Numbered from the stretch's first letter, positions 18,434 through 27,135 are shown. The stretch is 64,000 nt of DNA from Afifellaceae bacterium (GCA_028284625.1 JANQRH010000029.1:62001-126000); one strand, 5' to 3'. Notes: generated by a model not told the origin, from the sequence alone. Numbers and translations: made by a program.

Positions 18434-19441
18434 TCATTGCGAGTCGTGATACCAATATCGGCTCAACCGCTCAGCGACGTCCCGCTCGGGGATATTCGGC
18501 TTGCAGGGCGTGCCATGCTTCACGGTGATATCGGCGAGCTCGGCCAGTCGTGACGTGGCGCGCGCCACGCCGTCCTTGTCGGATTGCGCGTCGCCCGACG
18601 GCACGGCATCTCTCCAGATAGAGCGTCCCGCCATGAAGCCGGAAGCGCCGGCGGCGCAGGCGATACGAACCTGCGATTTGAAGGCGTCGTAATCGACACC
18701 GGCCGACAAGATCACCCACGGCGCGTCGACCGATTCCGTGATGCGTCTGCACCTCTCCTCTGAGGCCTTTCGGCCTTCATCCGTATCGACGCGTCCGGGA
18801 AATTCCAGCTTGAGCACATCTGAGCCGTGTTCGCTTGCCGTGATGGCGGATTCCACGATGCCCTCAAAGCGCCTTTCCTGCCACGCGGACTGGCTGGGGT
18901 CCTCGCCATCGAGCGGGTTCCAGATGGGCTCAACGACCAACGGCAGGGACACCTTCGCACATTGGTCGGCCAGATCCCGGACGATCCGCTTCTGTGTTTC
19001 TTGAACCGGGCTGTCCGGCCGGAAATACCAGAGAAGCTTGCACATGCTCCCACCCATCCTTTTGATTTTGGATGGGTTCCATGCGGTTCTGAATTGCGTC
19101 TCGCCGCGCGGACCTGTGCCGGCGTAGCCGCCTTCTTCCTCGACGCAGACGATCAGACCGACATCGCGCGGCAGCACGCCGGAAAGAATGGAATGTGCGG
19201 CGGCATATTCGGGATCGAGCAAGAACGAGCTCACCTGACCCGACAGCGCCGATATCAGCGCCAGCTTGCTTGCGACGGTTTGCTCAAAAGACACCTTCGA
19301 CAGATCGGGGTCGATCAGTTCCTTGTAATCATCCCCATGATCCAGAGCGCACGTTATGAAGAAGCCGTCAGACGTCGTAACCTGCTGAATACCACGTGTT
19401 TTTCCTAAATCCGTAATCGGGTTGTCGATGCCGGGGGCCAT
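18434..19441 (-). CDS. LacD-type tagatose-bisphosphate aldolase family protein
   Basis: Class I (Schiff-base) aldolase of the LacD/DeoC superfamily, 335 residues from ATG 19441 with GGAGA upstream. The motif GSDVLKLEFPG places the Schiff-base lysine at K211. CALDHGDDYK near residue 31 and LSAGV in the C-terminal half also fit LacD. The family cleaves tagatose-1,6-bisphosphate or related ketose phosphates to triose phosphates; the sulfofructose-1-phosphate aldolase YihT is a relative. It follows a sugar kinase by 22 bp, so kinase and aldolase likely form consecutive steps. The exact ketose is unknown. Confidence 0.85.
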   Translation of the reverse strand: MAPGIDNPITDLGKTRGIQQVTTSDGFFITCALDHGDDYKELIDPDLSKVSFEQTVASKLALISALSGQVSSFLLDPEYAAAHSILSGVLPRDVGLIVCVEEEGGYAGTGPRGETQFRTAWNPSKIKRMGGSMCKLLWYFRPDSPVQETQKRIVRDLADQCAKVSLPLVVEPIWNPLDGEDPSQSAWQERRFEGIVESAITASEHGSDVLKLEFPGRVDTDEGRKASEERCRRITESVDAPWVILSAGVDYDAFKSQVRIACAAGASGFMAGRSIWRDAVPSGDAQSDKDGVARATSRLAELADITVKHGTPCKPNIPERDVAERLSRYWYHDSQ

Positions 19442-19463
19442 GACGTCTCCTTTGTTCTTGGCG

Positions 19464-20726
19464 CTATCGATTGCTCGCAGCCAGAACGGCCAGGGTTCCG
19501 GCGAGAAACGAGTCGCCAAGGCCGATCGTGGTGGCGGGGTGCATGTGATGGGGCGTCGGACAACCGACGAAATGGCCGTGCGCGCCCGCCGGGCGAATTT
19601 CGGGCCAGGGAAGCGGGTGAAGCGTTGCGCCGGGGGGCAATCCAACAGGGGCGACGGGCCGGCCGGCGGCAGCGCGCGCCGATGCGGTGAGGCTTCCGTA
19701 GCGAATCGCCCTCAGCTCTTTGGCCGGATCGTCGCGCGTCAACGACATAACCCATCGATCCGCGTGGACGTTGACTCGGTCAAAGCCATAGCTCTCGGCA
19801 ACGCGATGCACGGCCTCGTCGAGCGAGGCTTCGTCGATGGCATCCTCGCCGTTCAGCGTCGCAAGCTCAGCCGCATTCATCCCCACGGAATTGCAAGTGC
19901 CGCCAAAGGTCTTCAGCACTTTGACGAGCCCGGCGGGCGTGGTGAAGTCGGCAAGTTCAAGGTGCAGGAGCGGTACGCCGGACGATGCCCATTGCGAAGC
20001 CAATCGATGCGCCCAGATCAACGCGTCATCAAAGGCGTCGCCGGACAGCGCGTTGAAGCCGGACACAATCGCTGCGCCGATTTCGCCGTCGAAGTCGGCG
20101 GTGTAGTCCGCGAACGCGTCGTCAAACTCAAACTCGTCCTGGCCGAACCGGAGAATGATCCGGTCTGCGCGCGGCGATGCTTCCGGCCCGCTATTCGCCG
20201 CGAACTCGATGATCGGATGACGGAATGCGCGGCGGCTGCCCGATGCGGCGCAACTGTCGCTCGGCGGCGCAAGGACGACGTTTGCATGGAGGAGCTTTGT
20301 GAGGTCGGGGTCGCGATGCTCAAGCGCGAGTACCGGGCAGGCTCCAATCAAGGCAAGCTGATTGGCCGCCTGTACGGCCGTCCCGCCGGGCAACGTCCTC
20401 TTTGGTTGGATGGCATCGAAGAATCGCAGACCATCCGGCCAACTAAACTCAAGCTCTCCGCCCCGGCCGGAGTTGATATATTCAAGAAGCTGCCGTTTCA
20501 GCTCCTTTTCTGTCTCTCCACCAGATCGATCCAGATACTCAATGATCGTATCGGCGTCGTATATATGATCAATACATGCAGAAAATCCGCAAAAAACTGC
20601 CGGAAGATCGGTCGCTGCCCTTTCTACATCTTCCGCGAGGGATTTGTATTGATGTTCCAGGCGCACGATTCTTGCTCCGTCAGCACCGCAGGGTTCGCTT
20701 CCCGAGGAACCCTGAGAATGCGCCAT
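19464..20726 (-). CDS. ADP-dependent phosphofructokinase/glucokinase family kinase
   Basis: Predicted ribokinase-fold sugar kinase of the ADP-dependent glucokinase/phosphofructokinase family, 420 residues. Visible motifs are CGFSACIDH (46-54) in the sugar-binding lobe, LPGGTAVQAANQLA (112-124), the ADP-kinase block NSVGMNAAEL (279-288) and the catalytic GLGDSF (402-407). Family members of about 450 residues phosphorylate glucose or fructose-6-phosphate with ADP; they are best known from archaea and are uncommon in bacteria. An alternative GTG start at 20666 has GGAG 8 nt upstream and may be the true one. It forms an operon with the LacD aldolase and is divergent from a DeoR regulator. ADP use is inferred. 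Confidence 0.75.
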   Translation of the reverse strand: MAHSQGSSGSEPCGADGARIVRLEHQYKSLAEDVERAATDLPAVFCGFSACIDHIYDADTIIEYLDRSGGETEKELKRQLLEYINSGRGGELEFSWPDGLRFFDAIQPKRTLPGGTAVQAANQLALIGACPVLALEHRDPDLTKLLHANVVLAPPSDSCAASGSRRAFRHPIIEFAANSGPEASPRADRIILRFGQDEFEFDDAFADYTADFDGEIGAAIVSGFNALSGDAFDDALIWAHRLASQWASSGVPLLHLELADFTTPAGLVKVLKTFGGTCNSVGMNAAELATLNGEDAIDEASLDEAVHRVAESYGFDRVNVHADRWVMSLTRDDPAKELRAIRYGSLTASARAAAGRPVAPVGLPPGATLHPLPWPEIRPAGAHGHFVGCPTPHHMHPATTIGLGDSFLAGTLAVLAASNR

Positions 20727-20896
20727 ACGCCCCCATTAGCCGCAATGTTTCCGGTCGTTTGCGGATAATGCCCGTGTTCCGGCGATGAATTGCCGTCAGA
20801 GTGCGTTTTTTTACGTTTTTTTGCGGGTTACCAGCATTGTATGCGGGGGTCAAGGGTGATAACACATCGCTTTTTGCGGGTTCGCCGGAGAAAGAC
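20727..20896. promoter_or_regulatory. Divergent kinase/DeoR promoter with TTTTTGCGGGTT direct repeats
   Basis: The 12-mer TTTTTGCGGGTT occurs twice, at 20818-20829 and 20871-20882. A third related site, TTTGCGGAT, is at 20758-20766. CGTTTTTTT also repeats with a 10-bp period (20804 and 20814). DeoR-family repressors commonly bind such repeated sites, so these are likely operators of the adjacent regulator for both directions. Confidence 0.5.
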
Positions 20897-21700
20897 ATGG
20901 CTCAAAGGGACGCGAGTGCGACCCCCAGGCTGCCGCAGAGAAGGCGCAACGACATCTTGTCCCTCGTTGAGCAGGATGGGCATGTCAATGTCTCCGAACT
21001 GGCGGAAATGTTCCGCGCGTCGGACGATACAATCCGCAGAGATTTGGATGCTTTGGCCGCTCAAGGGAAGCTGAAACGCGCCCATGGCGGTGCGATTTCG
21101 CTTGAGCGAGAAAGCGCCGATCACAAGCCGATCGGCGACCGCCAGTTTGCCAACGTACCGGCCAAGACGCGTATCGCGAAGCAGGTTGGCGATCTCATTT
21201 CCACTGGTGAGCGGCTTTTCATCAATGGCGGGACAACGACGTTGTGCGTTGCCAAAGAGCTCGTTTCGACAACGCGCCTGACAATTCTGACGAACAATCT
21301 TCTTGTCCCGGCCGTCATGGAGGAAAGCACCAGCTGGGACCTTTATGTTCTGGGCGGGCGCTATCACGCCGGCTCGCAGGTCACCACGAAGACCGAGGGG
21401 CTCGATTTCATGACCGCCGTCACGACCGACACGGCGATCATCGGGATCGGCGGCGTTTCCGTGGAGAGCGGCTTCACGGTGAGCCTCTTTGAGGATGCAG
21501 CCGCTATCGAGCAGATGATCACACGGGCGAGGCGGCTGATTGTGGTCGCTGATTCAAGCAAGTTCGGGAAGGATCATCTGGTGCCGGTGGTGACAAGAGG
21601 TCACGAGACGACCCTTGTCACGGACGAGATGCCTGACGCTGGCTTAGCTGAGTGGCTGGCCGCGAATTCCATAGAGCTGCTTGTGGCGGGACCAACGTAG
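20897..21700 (+). CDS. DeoR-family transcriptional regulator
   Basis: Sugar-phosphate-responsive repressor, 267 residues from ATG 20897, which has GGAGA just upstream. The N-terminal winged helix includes VNVSELAEMFRASDDTIRRDLDALAAQGKLKRAHGGA. The C-terminal DeoR sensor domain has INGGTTTLCVAKEL and the late DSSKFG element. The frame is open upstream to 20801, but that stretch is promoter sequence. It is divergent from the kinase and aldolase genes and probably controls them and transporter D through TTTTGCGG-type sites. Confidence 0.9.
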   Translation: MAQRDASATPRLPQRRRNDILSLVEQDGHVNVSELAEMFRASDDTIRRDLDALAAQGKLKRAHGGAISLERESADHKPIGDRQFANVPAKTRIAKQVGDLISTGERLFINGGTTTLCVAKELVSTTRLTILTNNLLVPAVMEESTSWDLYVLGGRYHAGSQVTTKTEGLDFMTAVTTDTAIIGIGGVSVESGFTVSLFEDAAAIEQMITRARRLIVVADSSKFGKDHLVPVVTRGHETTLVTDEMPDAGLAEWLAANSIELLVAGPT

Positions 21701-21724
21701 CGTCTCAACGCACGGCCGCCGGGT

Positions 21725-22501
21725 TCAATCGCCGCCGCGAATGGGCCACTTAGAGAAGTCCTCCAAAAAGCGCGTCAGTTCCTCGACAATGGCTGAGAAG
21801 AAACGCTCGCCTTTTTCGGCGCTTGCAAGCTCCGGGTCACCGAACACGCCGCTCGCCGACAGATCTGCGAAGTCGTTATAGGTTCGGATGGGCGAAGAGC
21901 GTGTCAGGTCGGTGGTCAGATAGGGCGAGCCGGTATCGGGGTAGACGGCCTTGGCTTCATCCATGCCGACGAGCTCGGGCGTCAGATGAAGCAGCAGCGA
22001 GGTTTCCATCTCGCCGGCATGGCCGGTTCCGCCGGGTCTTGAATCGCGCACCGCATCGATCTGCTTGGCGGCCAGCTGAAAATAGGTCAGGCCGGCGATG
22101 GAAGCGCGACCGTAATGCGCCTTGCCCAGCGTCGTGGCCAGAACGTCGAGCGCCGGTCGGTTGCCGCCATGGCCATTGATCATGAGGATGCGACGAAAGC
22201 CGTGCGCGACGGCGCTGCCGACAATGTCACTGACGATCGCCCGCATCGTATCGACGCTTAAGGTCAGGGTGCCGGAGAAGCGCATGTGGTGCTCCGACAC
22301 GCCATACCAGGGCGGCGGCAGAACGAAGGTGTCGCTTCGTTGCTCGGCCGCCGCGTCGCAGACTGCTTTGGCGATCATCGTATCGGTGCCGAGCGGAAGA
22401 TGCGGTCCGTGCTGCTCAACGGCGCCGAGCGGCAGGAGCAGGATTGTTGAGTTCCGATCGAGGGCTGCAACGGTCGGAGAAGTAAGGTGCTCGTAGCGCA
22501 T
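21725..22501 (-). CDS. Creatininase-family amidohydrolase
   Basis: Metal-dependent hydrolase of the creatininase fold, 258 residues. Metal-site motifs are GAVEQHGPHLPLGTD (26-40), NGHGGN and HAGEMETS. The family opens cyclic amides such as creatinine, and includes formamide and sugar-lactam hydrolases. It is the last gene of the leftward operon UbiD, ammonia-lyase, UbiX, creatininase, and so probably hydrolyses an amide or lactam intermediate of that pathway. The start ATG 22501 is 68 bp after the UbiX stop. It converges with the DeoR gene. Confidence 0.87.
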   Translation of the reverse strand: MRYEHLTSPTVAALDRNSTILLLPLGAVEQHGPHLPLGTDTMIAKAVCDAAAEQRSDTFVLPPPWYGVSEHHMRFSGTLTLSVDTMRAIVSDIVGSAVAHGFRRILMINGHGGNRPALDVLATTLGKAHYGRASIAGLTYFQLAAKQIDAVRDSRPGGTGHAGEMETSLLLHLTPELVGMDEAKAVYPDTGSPYLTTDLTRSSPIRTYNDFADLSASGVFGDPELASAEKGERFFSAIVEELTRFLEDFSKWPIRGGD

Positions 22502-22569
22502 GGGCTCAGTTCAACATGAACGTGGCGGCCGCGCCAGATCGTTCGGGCGCTTCGTCGCCGAGCGCGGTA

Positions 22570-23145
22570 TCACGCCTCCTTCCAGCGGCGCACAGGTCCC
22601 GCGTCGATCCCGAACAGGTCGAGCGCCCGAACCGCGGTAAAGGTGACCATATCGTCGATGCTCTCCGGCATGGGATAGAAAGCCGGAACCGGTGGCATGA
22701 CGATCGCGCCGAACTCCGTCACCGTCACCATGTTGCGGCAATGGCCGAGATGAAGCGGTGTTTCGCGAACGAGCAGGACCAGCCGCCGCCGCTCCTTGAG
22801 CGTGACGTCGGCGGCGCGGGCGACGAGCGTTGCGCCGGAGCCCGCCGCGATCTCGCCCAGCGTCTTGGCCGAGCACGGCGCGACGATCATGCCCTCCGTC
22901 CGGAACGATCCGCTGGCGATCGCGGCGGTCACGTCGTCATTGTCATAGGTCTTGTCGGCGAGGGCGGTCACCTCGCGCACCTTCATCGACGATTCGTAGG
23001 CCAGTGCCACCTGCGCCGGCTTGGAGATGATGAGGTGGGTCTCGTAGTCGCTGCTTCGCAGAAGCTGTAGCAGCTTGATGCCATAGACCAGACCGGATGC
23101 GCCGGTCATGGCGATCAAGAGGCGGCGGGGCGTAGCATCCGTCAT
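22570..23145 (-). CDS. UbiX-family flavin prenyltransferase
   Basis: A 191-residue flavoprotein with the UbiX N-terminus LLIAMTGASGLVYGIKLLQLL. The phosphate- and flavin-binding PCSAKTLGEIAAG segment and the C-terminal MVTFTAVRALDLFGID are also typical. UbiX attaches a prenyl group to FMN to make prenylated FMN, the cofactor of UbiD decarboxylases. Its position one gene away from a UbiD-family enzyme (24883-26244) fits a dedicated maturation partner. It starts 55 bp after the ammonia-lyase stop. Confidence 0.9.
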   Translation of the reverse strand: MTDATPRRLLIAMTGASGLVYGIKLLQLLRSSDYETHLIISKPAQVALAYESSMKVREVTALADKTYDNDDVTAAIASGSFRTEGMIVAPCSAKTLGEIAAGSGATLVARAADVTLKERRRLVLLVRETPLHLGHCRNMVTVTEFGAIVMPPVPAFYPMPESIDDMVTFTAVRALDLFGIDAGPVRRWKEA

Positions 23146-23200
23146 GGTGCAGAGGAACTCGTTGGCGCGGCGATTACTGCCTTACGATACAGGACAGGCC

Positions 23201-24832
23201 TTACGCCAGCGATCCCAACTTCTGCTCTACCGCCTCGCGTAGCGCGCCTGCGTCGACCAGCTCGCGCGCCGCAACAAGGTCGGCATGCAGCCAACGGTCG
23301 CCGTCGAGCGCTGCGGGAATGCGTCCCCGGATCGCCTCATAGGCGGCCTGAGTGCCGCCGCCGAGATCGAACGCGCCGAGCGTCTCCTTGGTAACACTCA
23401 GGGCCTGTGCTGCGATCAACAATTCGGTGCCGACGATCTGGCTGACGTTCTCCACAATCGTGCGCGCCTTGCGGGCAGACCAGGTGGAATTGGAGACGTG
23501 GTCCTCCTGGTTGCTTTTCGTGGGAACGGAATCGGTGCCGGCGGGCCAGCACAGCGTCTTATTCTCCGTCACCAGCGCCGCCATGGAGCAATGCGCGATG
23601 GCGTAGCCGTAGTTCACGCCAGTCAGCTTGGCGACGAGGTTGCTGGGCAGGCCATAGGACATTGTCGGGTCGAGCATGCGATAGCTTCGCCGCTCGCTGA
23701 TGCTGCCGACATCCGTCATGACGGCCGCCAAGTGATCCATGACCTGCGCGACGTACTGGCCGTGGAAATTCCCTTGGCTCAGCGCCTCATATCCCCCTTG
23801 GCCGTCTTCAAAGATCAGGGGATTGTCGGTGGCGGCGTTCATCTCCACTTCCAGCACGCGGTCGACGTAGTCGAGTGCGTCGCGCGCCGGTCCGTGGACC
23901 TGCGGTGCGCATCTTAATGAGTAAGCGTCCTGCACGCGCTGCGGGATCGTCTGGTGGGTGACGCTGATATCGTCGGGCAGGCGCACCTGCCTGGCCTCTT
24001 CGGTGCAGCGTTGGCTTCCATCGACGAGGCGGCGCACATTCTCCGCCGTCGCGACCTGCCCGGCATGCGGGCGCGCTTCGTGCACGCGCGGATCAAAGGC
24101 GGCCATCTCGCAGCGCATGGCCTCAAGGCTCAGGGCGAGAGCGATGTCGGCCGACACGAGCACATTGCGCGCCTCTTCGGCGGCAAGAACCGCCACGGCG
24201 AGCGAAACCGTGCTGCCATTGATCAATGCCAAGCCGTCCTTGGCGCGAAGCTCAAACTCAGGCTCCAGCCCAGCGCGCTTCAGCGCGTCCTGCGCCGGCA
24301 GGCGCTCGCCCTTATAAAAGGCCTCCGCGCTGGGATGACCGGTGAGCGTGCCTGTCAGATAGGCGAGGGGGGCAAGGTCGCCGCTCGCGCCGACGGAGCC
24401 GATCTGCGGAATCACCGGATGAACGCCGCGATTGAGCATGGCGAGAAGCCGCTCCACGGTTTCGCGGCGCGGCCCCGAAACGCCGCGAACAAGCGCGTTG
24501 ATGCGAAGCACCAACAGCGCGCGGACGGCGTCCTCCGGAAACGGCTCGCCCACGCCTGCGGAATGCGCGTGCACGAGCATTTTTTGAAAGAGGTCGATAT
24601 GCTCGACGGGGATGTGCGTGTCCTTCAACCGGCCGAGGCCGGTGTTGAATCCGTAGACGGGCTTGGCGCCCTCCTTGAGCCAGTTGGCCTCGATGTAGCT
24701 GCGTGCTGCTTCCAACCTCTCCCAGGCGGACTGCGCCACACTGATCGGCTCGCGACCGTCCTCGTCCAATTGCCGAGCGACGCGCACCAGATCGGCAGCT
24801 TTTAACGAGTGGCCGTCGAGCACGAGGGTCAT
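23201..24832 (-). CDS. Histidine/aromatic amino acid ammonia-lyase (HutH-like)
   Basis: MIO-dependent ammonia-lyase of 543 residues. The MIO-forming tripeptide is ASG at 149-151 (GSVGASGDLAPL), and the catalytic Tyr is Y60 in VYGFNTGLG. At the substrate-selectivity loop it reads LVHAHSAGVG: A89-H90 instead of Ser-His of bacterial histidine lyases, His-Leu of tyrosine lyases or Phe-Leu of phenylalanine lyases. The His makes a histidine-like substrate most plausible. It lies between UbiD and UbiX genes and away from any hut gene, so it is unlikely to be ordinary hutH; ergothionase-type or another histidine-derivative lyase is possible. Confidence 0.85.
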   Translation of the reverse strand: MTLVLDGHSLKAADLVRVARQLDEDGREPISVAQSAWERLEAARSYIEANWLKEGAKPVYGFNTGLGRLKDTHIPVEHIDLFQKMLVHAHSAGVGEPFPEDAVRALLVLRINALVRGVSGPRRETVERLLAMLNRGVHPVIPQIGSVGASGDLAPLAYLTGTLTGHPSAEAFYKGERLPAQDALKRAGLEPEFELRAKDGLALINGSTVSLAVAVLAAEEARNVLVSADIALALSLEAMRCEMAAFDPRVHEARPHAGQVATAENVRRLVDGSQRCTEEARQVRLPDDISVTHQTIPQRVQDAYSLRCAPQVHGPARDALDYVDRVLEVEMNAATDNPLIFEDGQGGYEALSQGNFHGQYVAQVMDHLAAVMTDVGSISERRSYRMLDPTMSYGLPSNLVAKLTGVNYGYAIAHCSMAALVTENKTLCWPAGTDSVPTKSNQEDHVSNSTWSARKARTIVENVSQIVGTELLIAAQALSVTKETLGAFDLGGGTQAAYEAIRGRIPAALDGDRWLHADLVAARELVDAGALREAVEQKLGSLA

Positions 24833-24882
24833 GCTGTTCTCCTTGGTATTGTCATGGGGCCGTTCCGCCCCGAGATGTCGGA

Positions 24883-26244
24883 TCAGTATTTGTCGATGTC
24901 GCGCTTCACGCGTTGCATGAGGTCGTCGGGCGGCTTGGCGAATTCGGAACGGCTGCCGGGCTCGCCGTCACCCGGCCGGGTGGTTGCAACCATGCCCACC
25001 TTGGTGACCGTCCCGTTCTCTTCAAGCGGGTCGCAGCGATCGGCCTTCACGCCCGGCAGGACGATCAGATCCTCATGGCCGCGAAAGCGGGCGGCGAGCG
25101 CCCATTCCACCTGCGTCCAGTCTTCCGGATCGAGGTCGTCGTCGATCACGACGACCAGCTTCAAGAGGTTCACCTGGCCCATGGCCATGAGCACGGCGCG
25201 TTTGCCTTCGCCGCGCTTCGCCTTGTGCATCGTGATGATGGCGTGCAGGCGGCCCATGCCACCGTCGGTGATCACGACCCTGCGGACCGAATGAATGACG
25301 CGGCGGAGCGCCTGGCACACGGTTGCGCCGATAGCGATGCCGCCAAGGAGGCAATGCTCCGACGCGTAGCCGGGCAGGACCGCCTGATAGATCGCGTCTC
25401 GGCGGCGGGTCAGGCATTGCACGTTCACCTCAATGCCGCTGCCATAATAGACGTAGAATCCGGGGAACTCTGAGACGGCGCCCTCATCGATGGAGCGGTC
25501 GGGATGCAGCGTTCCCTCCAGGACGATCTCCGCTTCGGCCGGCACCTCAAGATCGACGGTGGCGCAGCGGGTGAGGCGGAGCGGCTCGCCAAGCAGACTG
25601 CCGGCGATATCGTATTCGTCGTCGCCGAATTCGACATACATCTGCGACGCCAGCAGGACCGCCGGGTGATTGCCGATGGCGATCGCGATCTCCAACGGCC
25701 GGCCGAGTGCCGCAGCCCGATTGGCGAGAATTGTCAGGTGATGGCTGGGTGCAATACCGGCCATCAGCCGGTTGCCGCCTTCAAGCCTGAGGCGAGCGAT
25801 CGATATGTTGCGGCGTCCGGTGTCGGGGTCTTTCGCAACGATCACGCCGGCGGAGATATAGGGGCCGCCCTCCTTCTCAAACCATGTCGGAACCGGCAGA
25901 AGGCAGCCGATATCGAGGTCGTCCTTGATCACCATCTCCGATACCGGCGCCTCGTCGACCAGGACCGGCGGCAAGCGCTTGGCGAGTGCGGCCTGAAGGG
26001 TTTCGTCAAGGTCCTCCGTCGGCACGCCCAGGCCGCGGGCGATCTTCGCCCGCGTGTTCATCACATTGGCGACGACCGGCACATCATGCTCGGCAATTGC
26101 CGCGAAGAGCTGCGCCGGGCCGCGATCGCGCTCGATGAGCACTGCGGCGATCTCATATTCGGCGCTGACAGTGCGGCTTACGACATGGAGGTCGCCGGTC
26201 GCCTTCAGGTCGTCGAGAAAGCCGCGCAGGCTTTGATGGTTCAT
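24883..26244 (-). CDS. UbiD-family prenylated-FMN (de)carboxylase
   Basis: A 453-residue UbiD-fold decarboxylase. The catalytic triad of the family is recognisable: R151 in NISIARLRLEG, and E254/E259 in DEGAVSEFPG, with the usual five-residue spacing. The family reversibly decarboxylates acrylic, aromatic or heteroaromatic acids using prenylated FMN. It is the first gene of an operon with an ammonia-lyase, UbiX and a creatininase-family enzyme. The acrylate formed by a lyase (urocanate-, cinnamate- or coumarate-like) is an obvious candidate substrate. That link is inference. Confidence 0.88.
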   Translation of the reverse strand: MNHQSLRGFLDDLKATGDLHVVSRTVSAEYEIAAVLIERDRGPAQLFAAIAEHDVPVVANVMNTRAKIARGLGVPTEDLDETLQAALAKRLPPVLVDEAPVSEMVIKDDLDIGCLLPVPTWFEKEGGPYISAGVIVAKDPDTGRRNISIARLRLEGGNRLMAGIAPSHHLTILANRAAALGRPLEIAIAIGNHPAVLLASQMYVEFGDDEYDIAGSLLGEPLRLTRCATVDLEVPAEAEIVLEGTLHPDRSIDEGAVSEFPGFYVYYGSGIEVNVQCLTRRRDAIYQAVLPGYASEHCLLGGIAIGATVCQALRRVIHSVRRVVITDGGMGRLHAIITMHKAKRGEGKRAVLMAMGQVNLLKLVVVIDDDLDPEDWTQVEWALAARFRGHEDLIVLPGVKADRCDPLEENGTVTKVGMVATTRPGDGEPGSRSEFAKPPDDLMQRVKRDIDKY

Positions 26245-26314
26245 CGCTGCTTTCCGTGCGGTTGGACGGCAGGGCCGTCCAAGCTCATTGGCCGGCAGAA
26301 TGCAAAGCGATTGT

Positions 26315-27088
26315 TCATGTCCGCAGCGCCGTCTTGGCGTAGCGATCGGCGATGCGGTTCGCGGCGTCCTTGAGACGAGCCAAGATGGTCTCCAACTTGT
26401 CGCCCGGCGAGCGGTGCACTGGGCCTGCGACGTTGAGGCCGGCTACGAACTTTCCGTCCCACAAAAGGATCGGAACGCAGACGGCCCAGGCGTCGGTGTC
26501 AAGCTCGCCGGCGGTTTGCGCGAAGCCTTGCCGCCGGATCTGAGCAAGGTCGCGCCTGATCCGTTCGGGCTCGACAAATTTCGGTTCAGTGAAGACCTTG
26601 AGTTCGCCGCTTAAGACATGCTCCCGCTCATGGCTGCTCATATGGGCCATCACAATCTTGCCGGACGCGCCGGCGTAAAGCGGGAATTGTTCGCCCTTGC
26701 GATACGACAGACGAACGGGCCGCGAGCACTCCACCTGCTCAAAGCAAAGCGCCTGCCAACCTGAGCGGACGGTGACGAAGGTCGTTTCGCCGAGCTCTGC
26801 GACCAGTTCGTGCAACACCGGCAGGCAGGCGTTGGAAAGCTCCACCCGCGTGTCGGCGACCTTGCCGAGCTGAACGAGTTGATAGCCGAGTTCGATATGC
26901 CCCGGCCTTCCGCCGGCGCGCAGGAAGCCACGGTTCCGCAGCACCTTCACCAGGCGGTAGGCCGTGCTGCGTGTCAGGCCGAGCTGATCCATCACACCCG
27001 TCAGCGTAACGCCACCACGTTCAGCGGCGGCGCACATCATGAGGACGTCGAGTCCTCGCTCCAGCGTTTGAAGCGACTTGTCGGCCAT
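26315..27088 (-). CDS. IclR-family transcriptional regulator
   Basis: A 257-residue regulator from ATG 27088 (MADKSLQTLERGLDVLMM). An N-terminal winged helix (VTLTGVMDQLGLTRSTAYRLVKVLRNRGFL) is followed by the IclR effector domain, including YAGASGKIVMAHM and the C-terminal WAVCVPILLWDGKFVAGLNVAGP. Upstream in-frame residues to 27268 overlap the divergent gene and are rejected. It stands between the UbiD operon and the amidohydrolase operon and likely controls both through the palindrome at 27090-27110. Confidence 0.9.
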   Translation of the reverse strand: MADKSLQTLERGLDVLMMCAAAERGGVTLTGVMDQLGLTRSTAYRLVKVLRNRGFLRAGGRPGHIELGYQLVQLGKVADTRVELSNACLPVLHELVAELGETTFVTVRSGWQALCFEQVECSRPVRLSYRKGEQFPLYAGASGKIVMAHMSSHEREHVLSGELKVFTEPKFVEPERIRRDLAQIRRQGFAQTAGELDTDAWAVCVPILLWDGKFVAGLNVAGPVHRSPGDKLETILARLKDAANRIADRYAKTALRT

Positions 27089-27089
27089 A

Positions 27090-27110
27090 ACTATATTTGT
27101 CCTATATAGT
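27090..27110. promoter_or_regulatory. Candidate IclR operator
   Basis: A perfect 7-bp inverted repeat ACTATAT-N7-ATATAGT begins 2 bp from the IclR start codon. It overlaps the divergent promoter zone of the amidohydrolase operon. AT-rich palindromes next to iclR-type genes are typical of autoregulatory operators. Confidence 0.5.
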
Positions 27111-27135
27111 GAGAATATTCGGATTGATCTCCTTA

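Noticed and set aside
20582-20596. TTTTTTGCGGATTTT on the minus strand, another match to the putative DeoR site
   Set aside because: It encodes the conserved FCGFS segment of the kinase, so coding constraint explains it; a role as intragenic operator cannot be excluded.
23201-24832. Annotation as ordinary hutH of histidine utilisation
   Set aside because: No hutU, hutI, hutG or hutC-like gene is nearby; UbiD/UbiX neighbours and the A89-H90 loop argue for another role, though histidine lyase activity remains possible.
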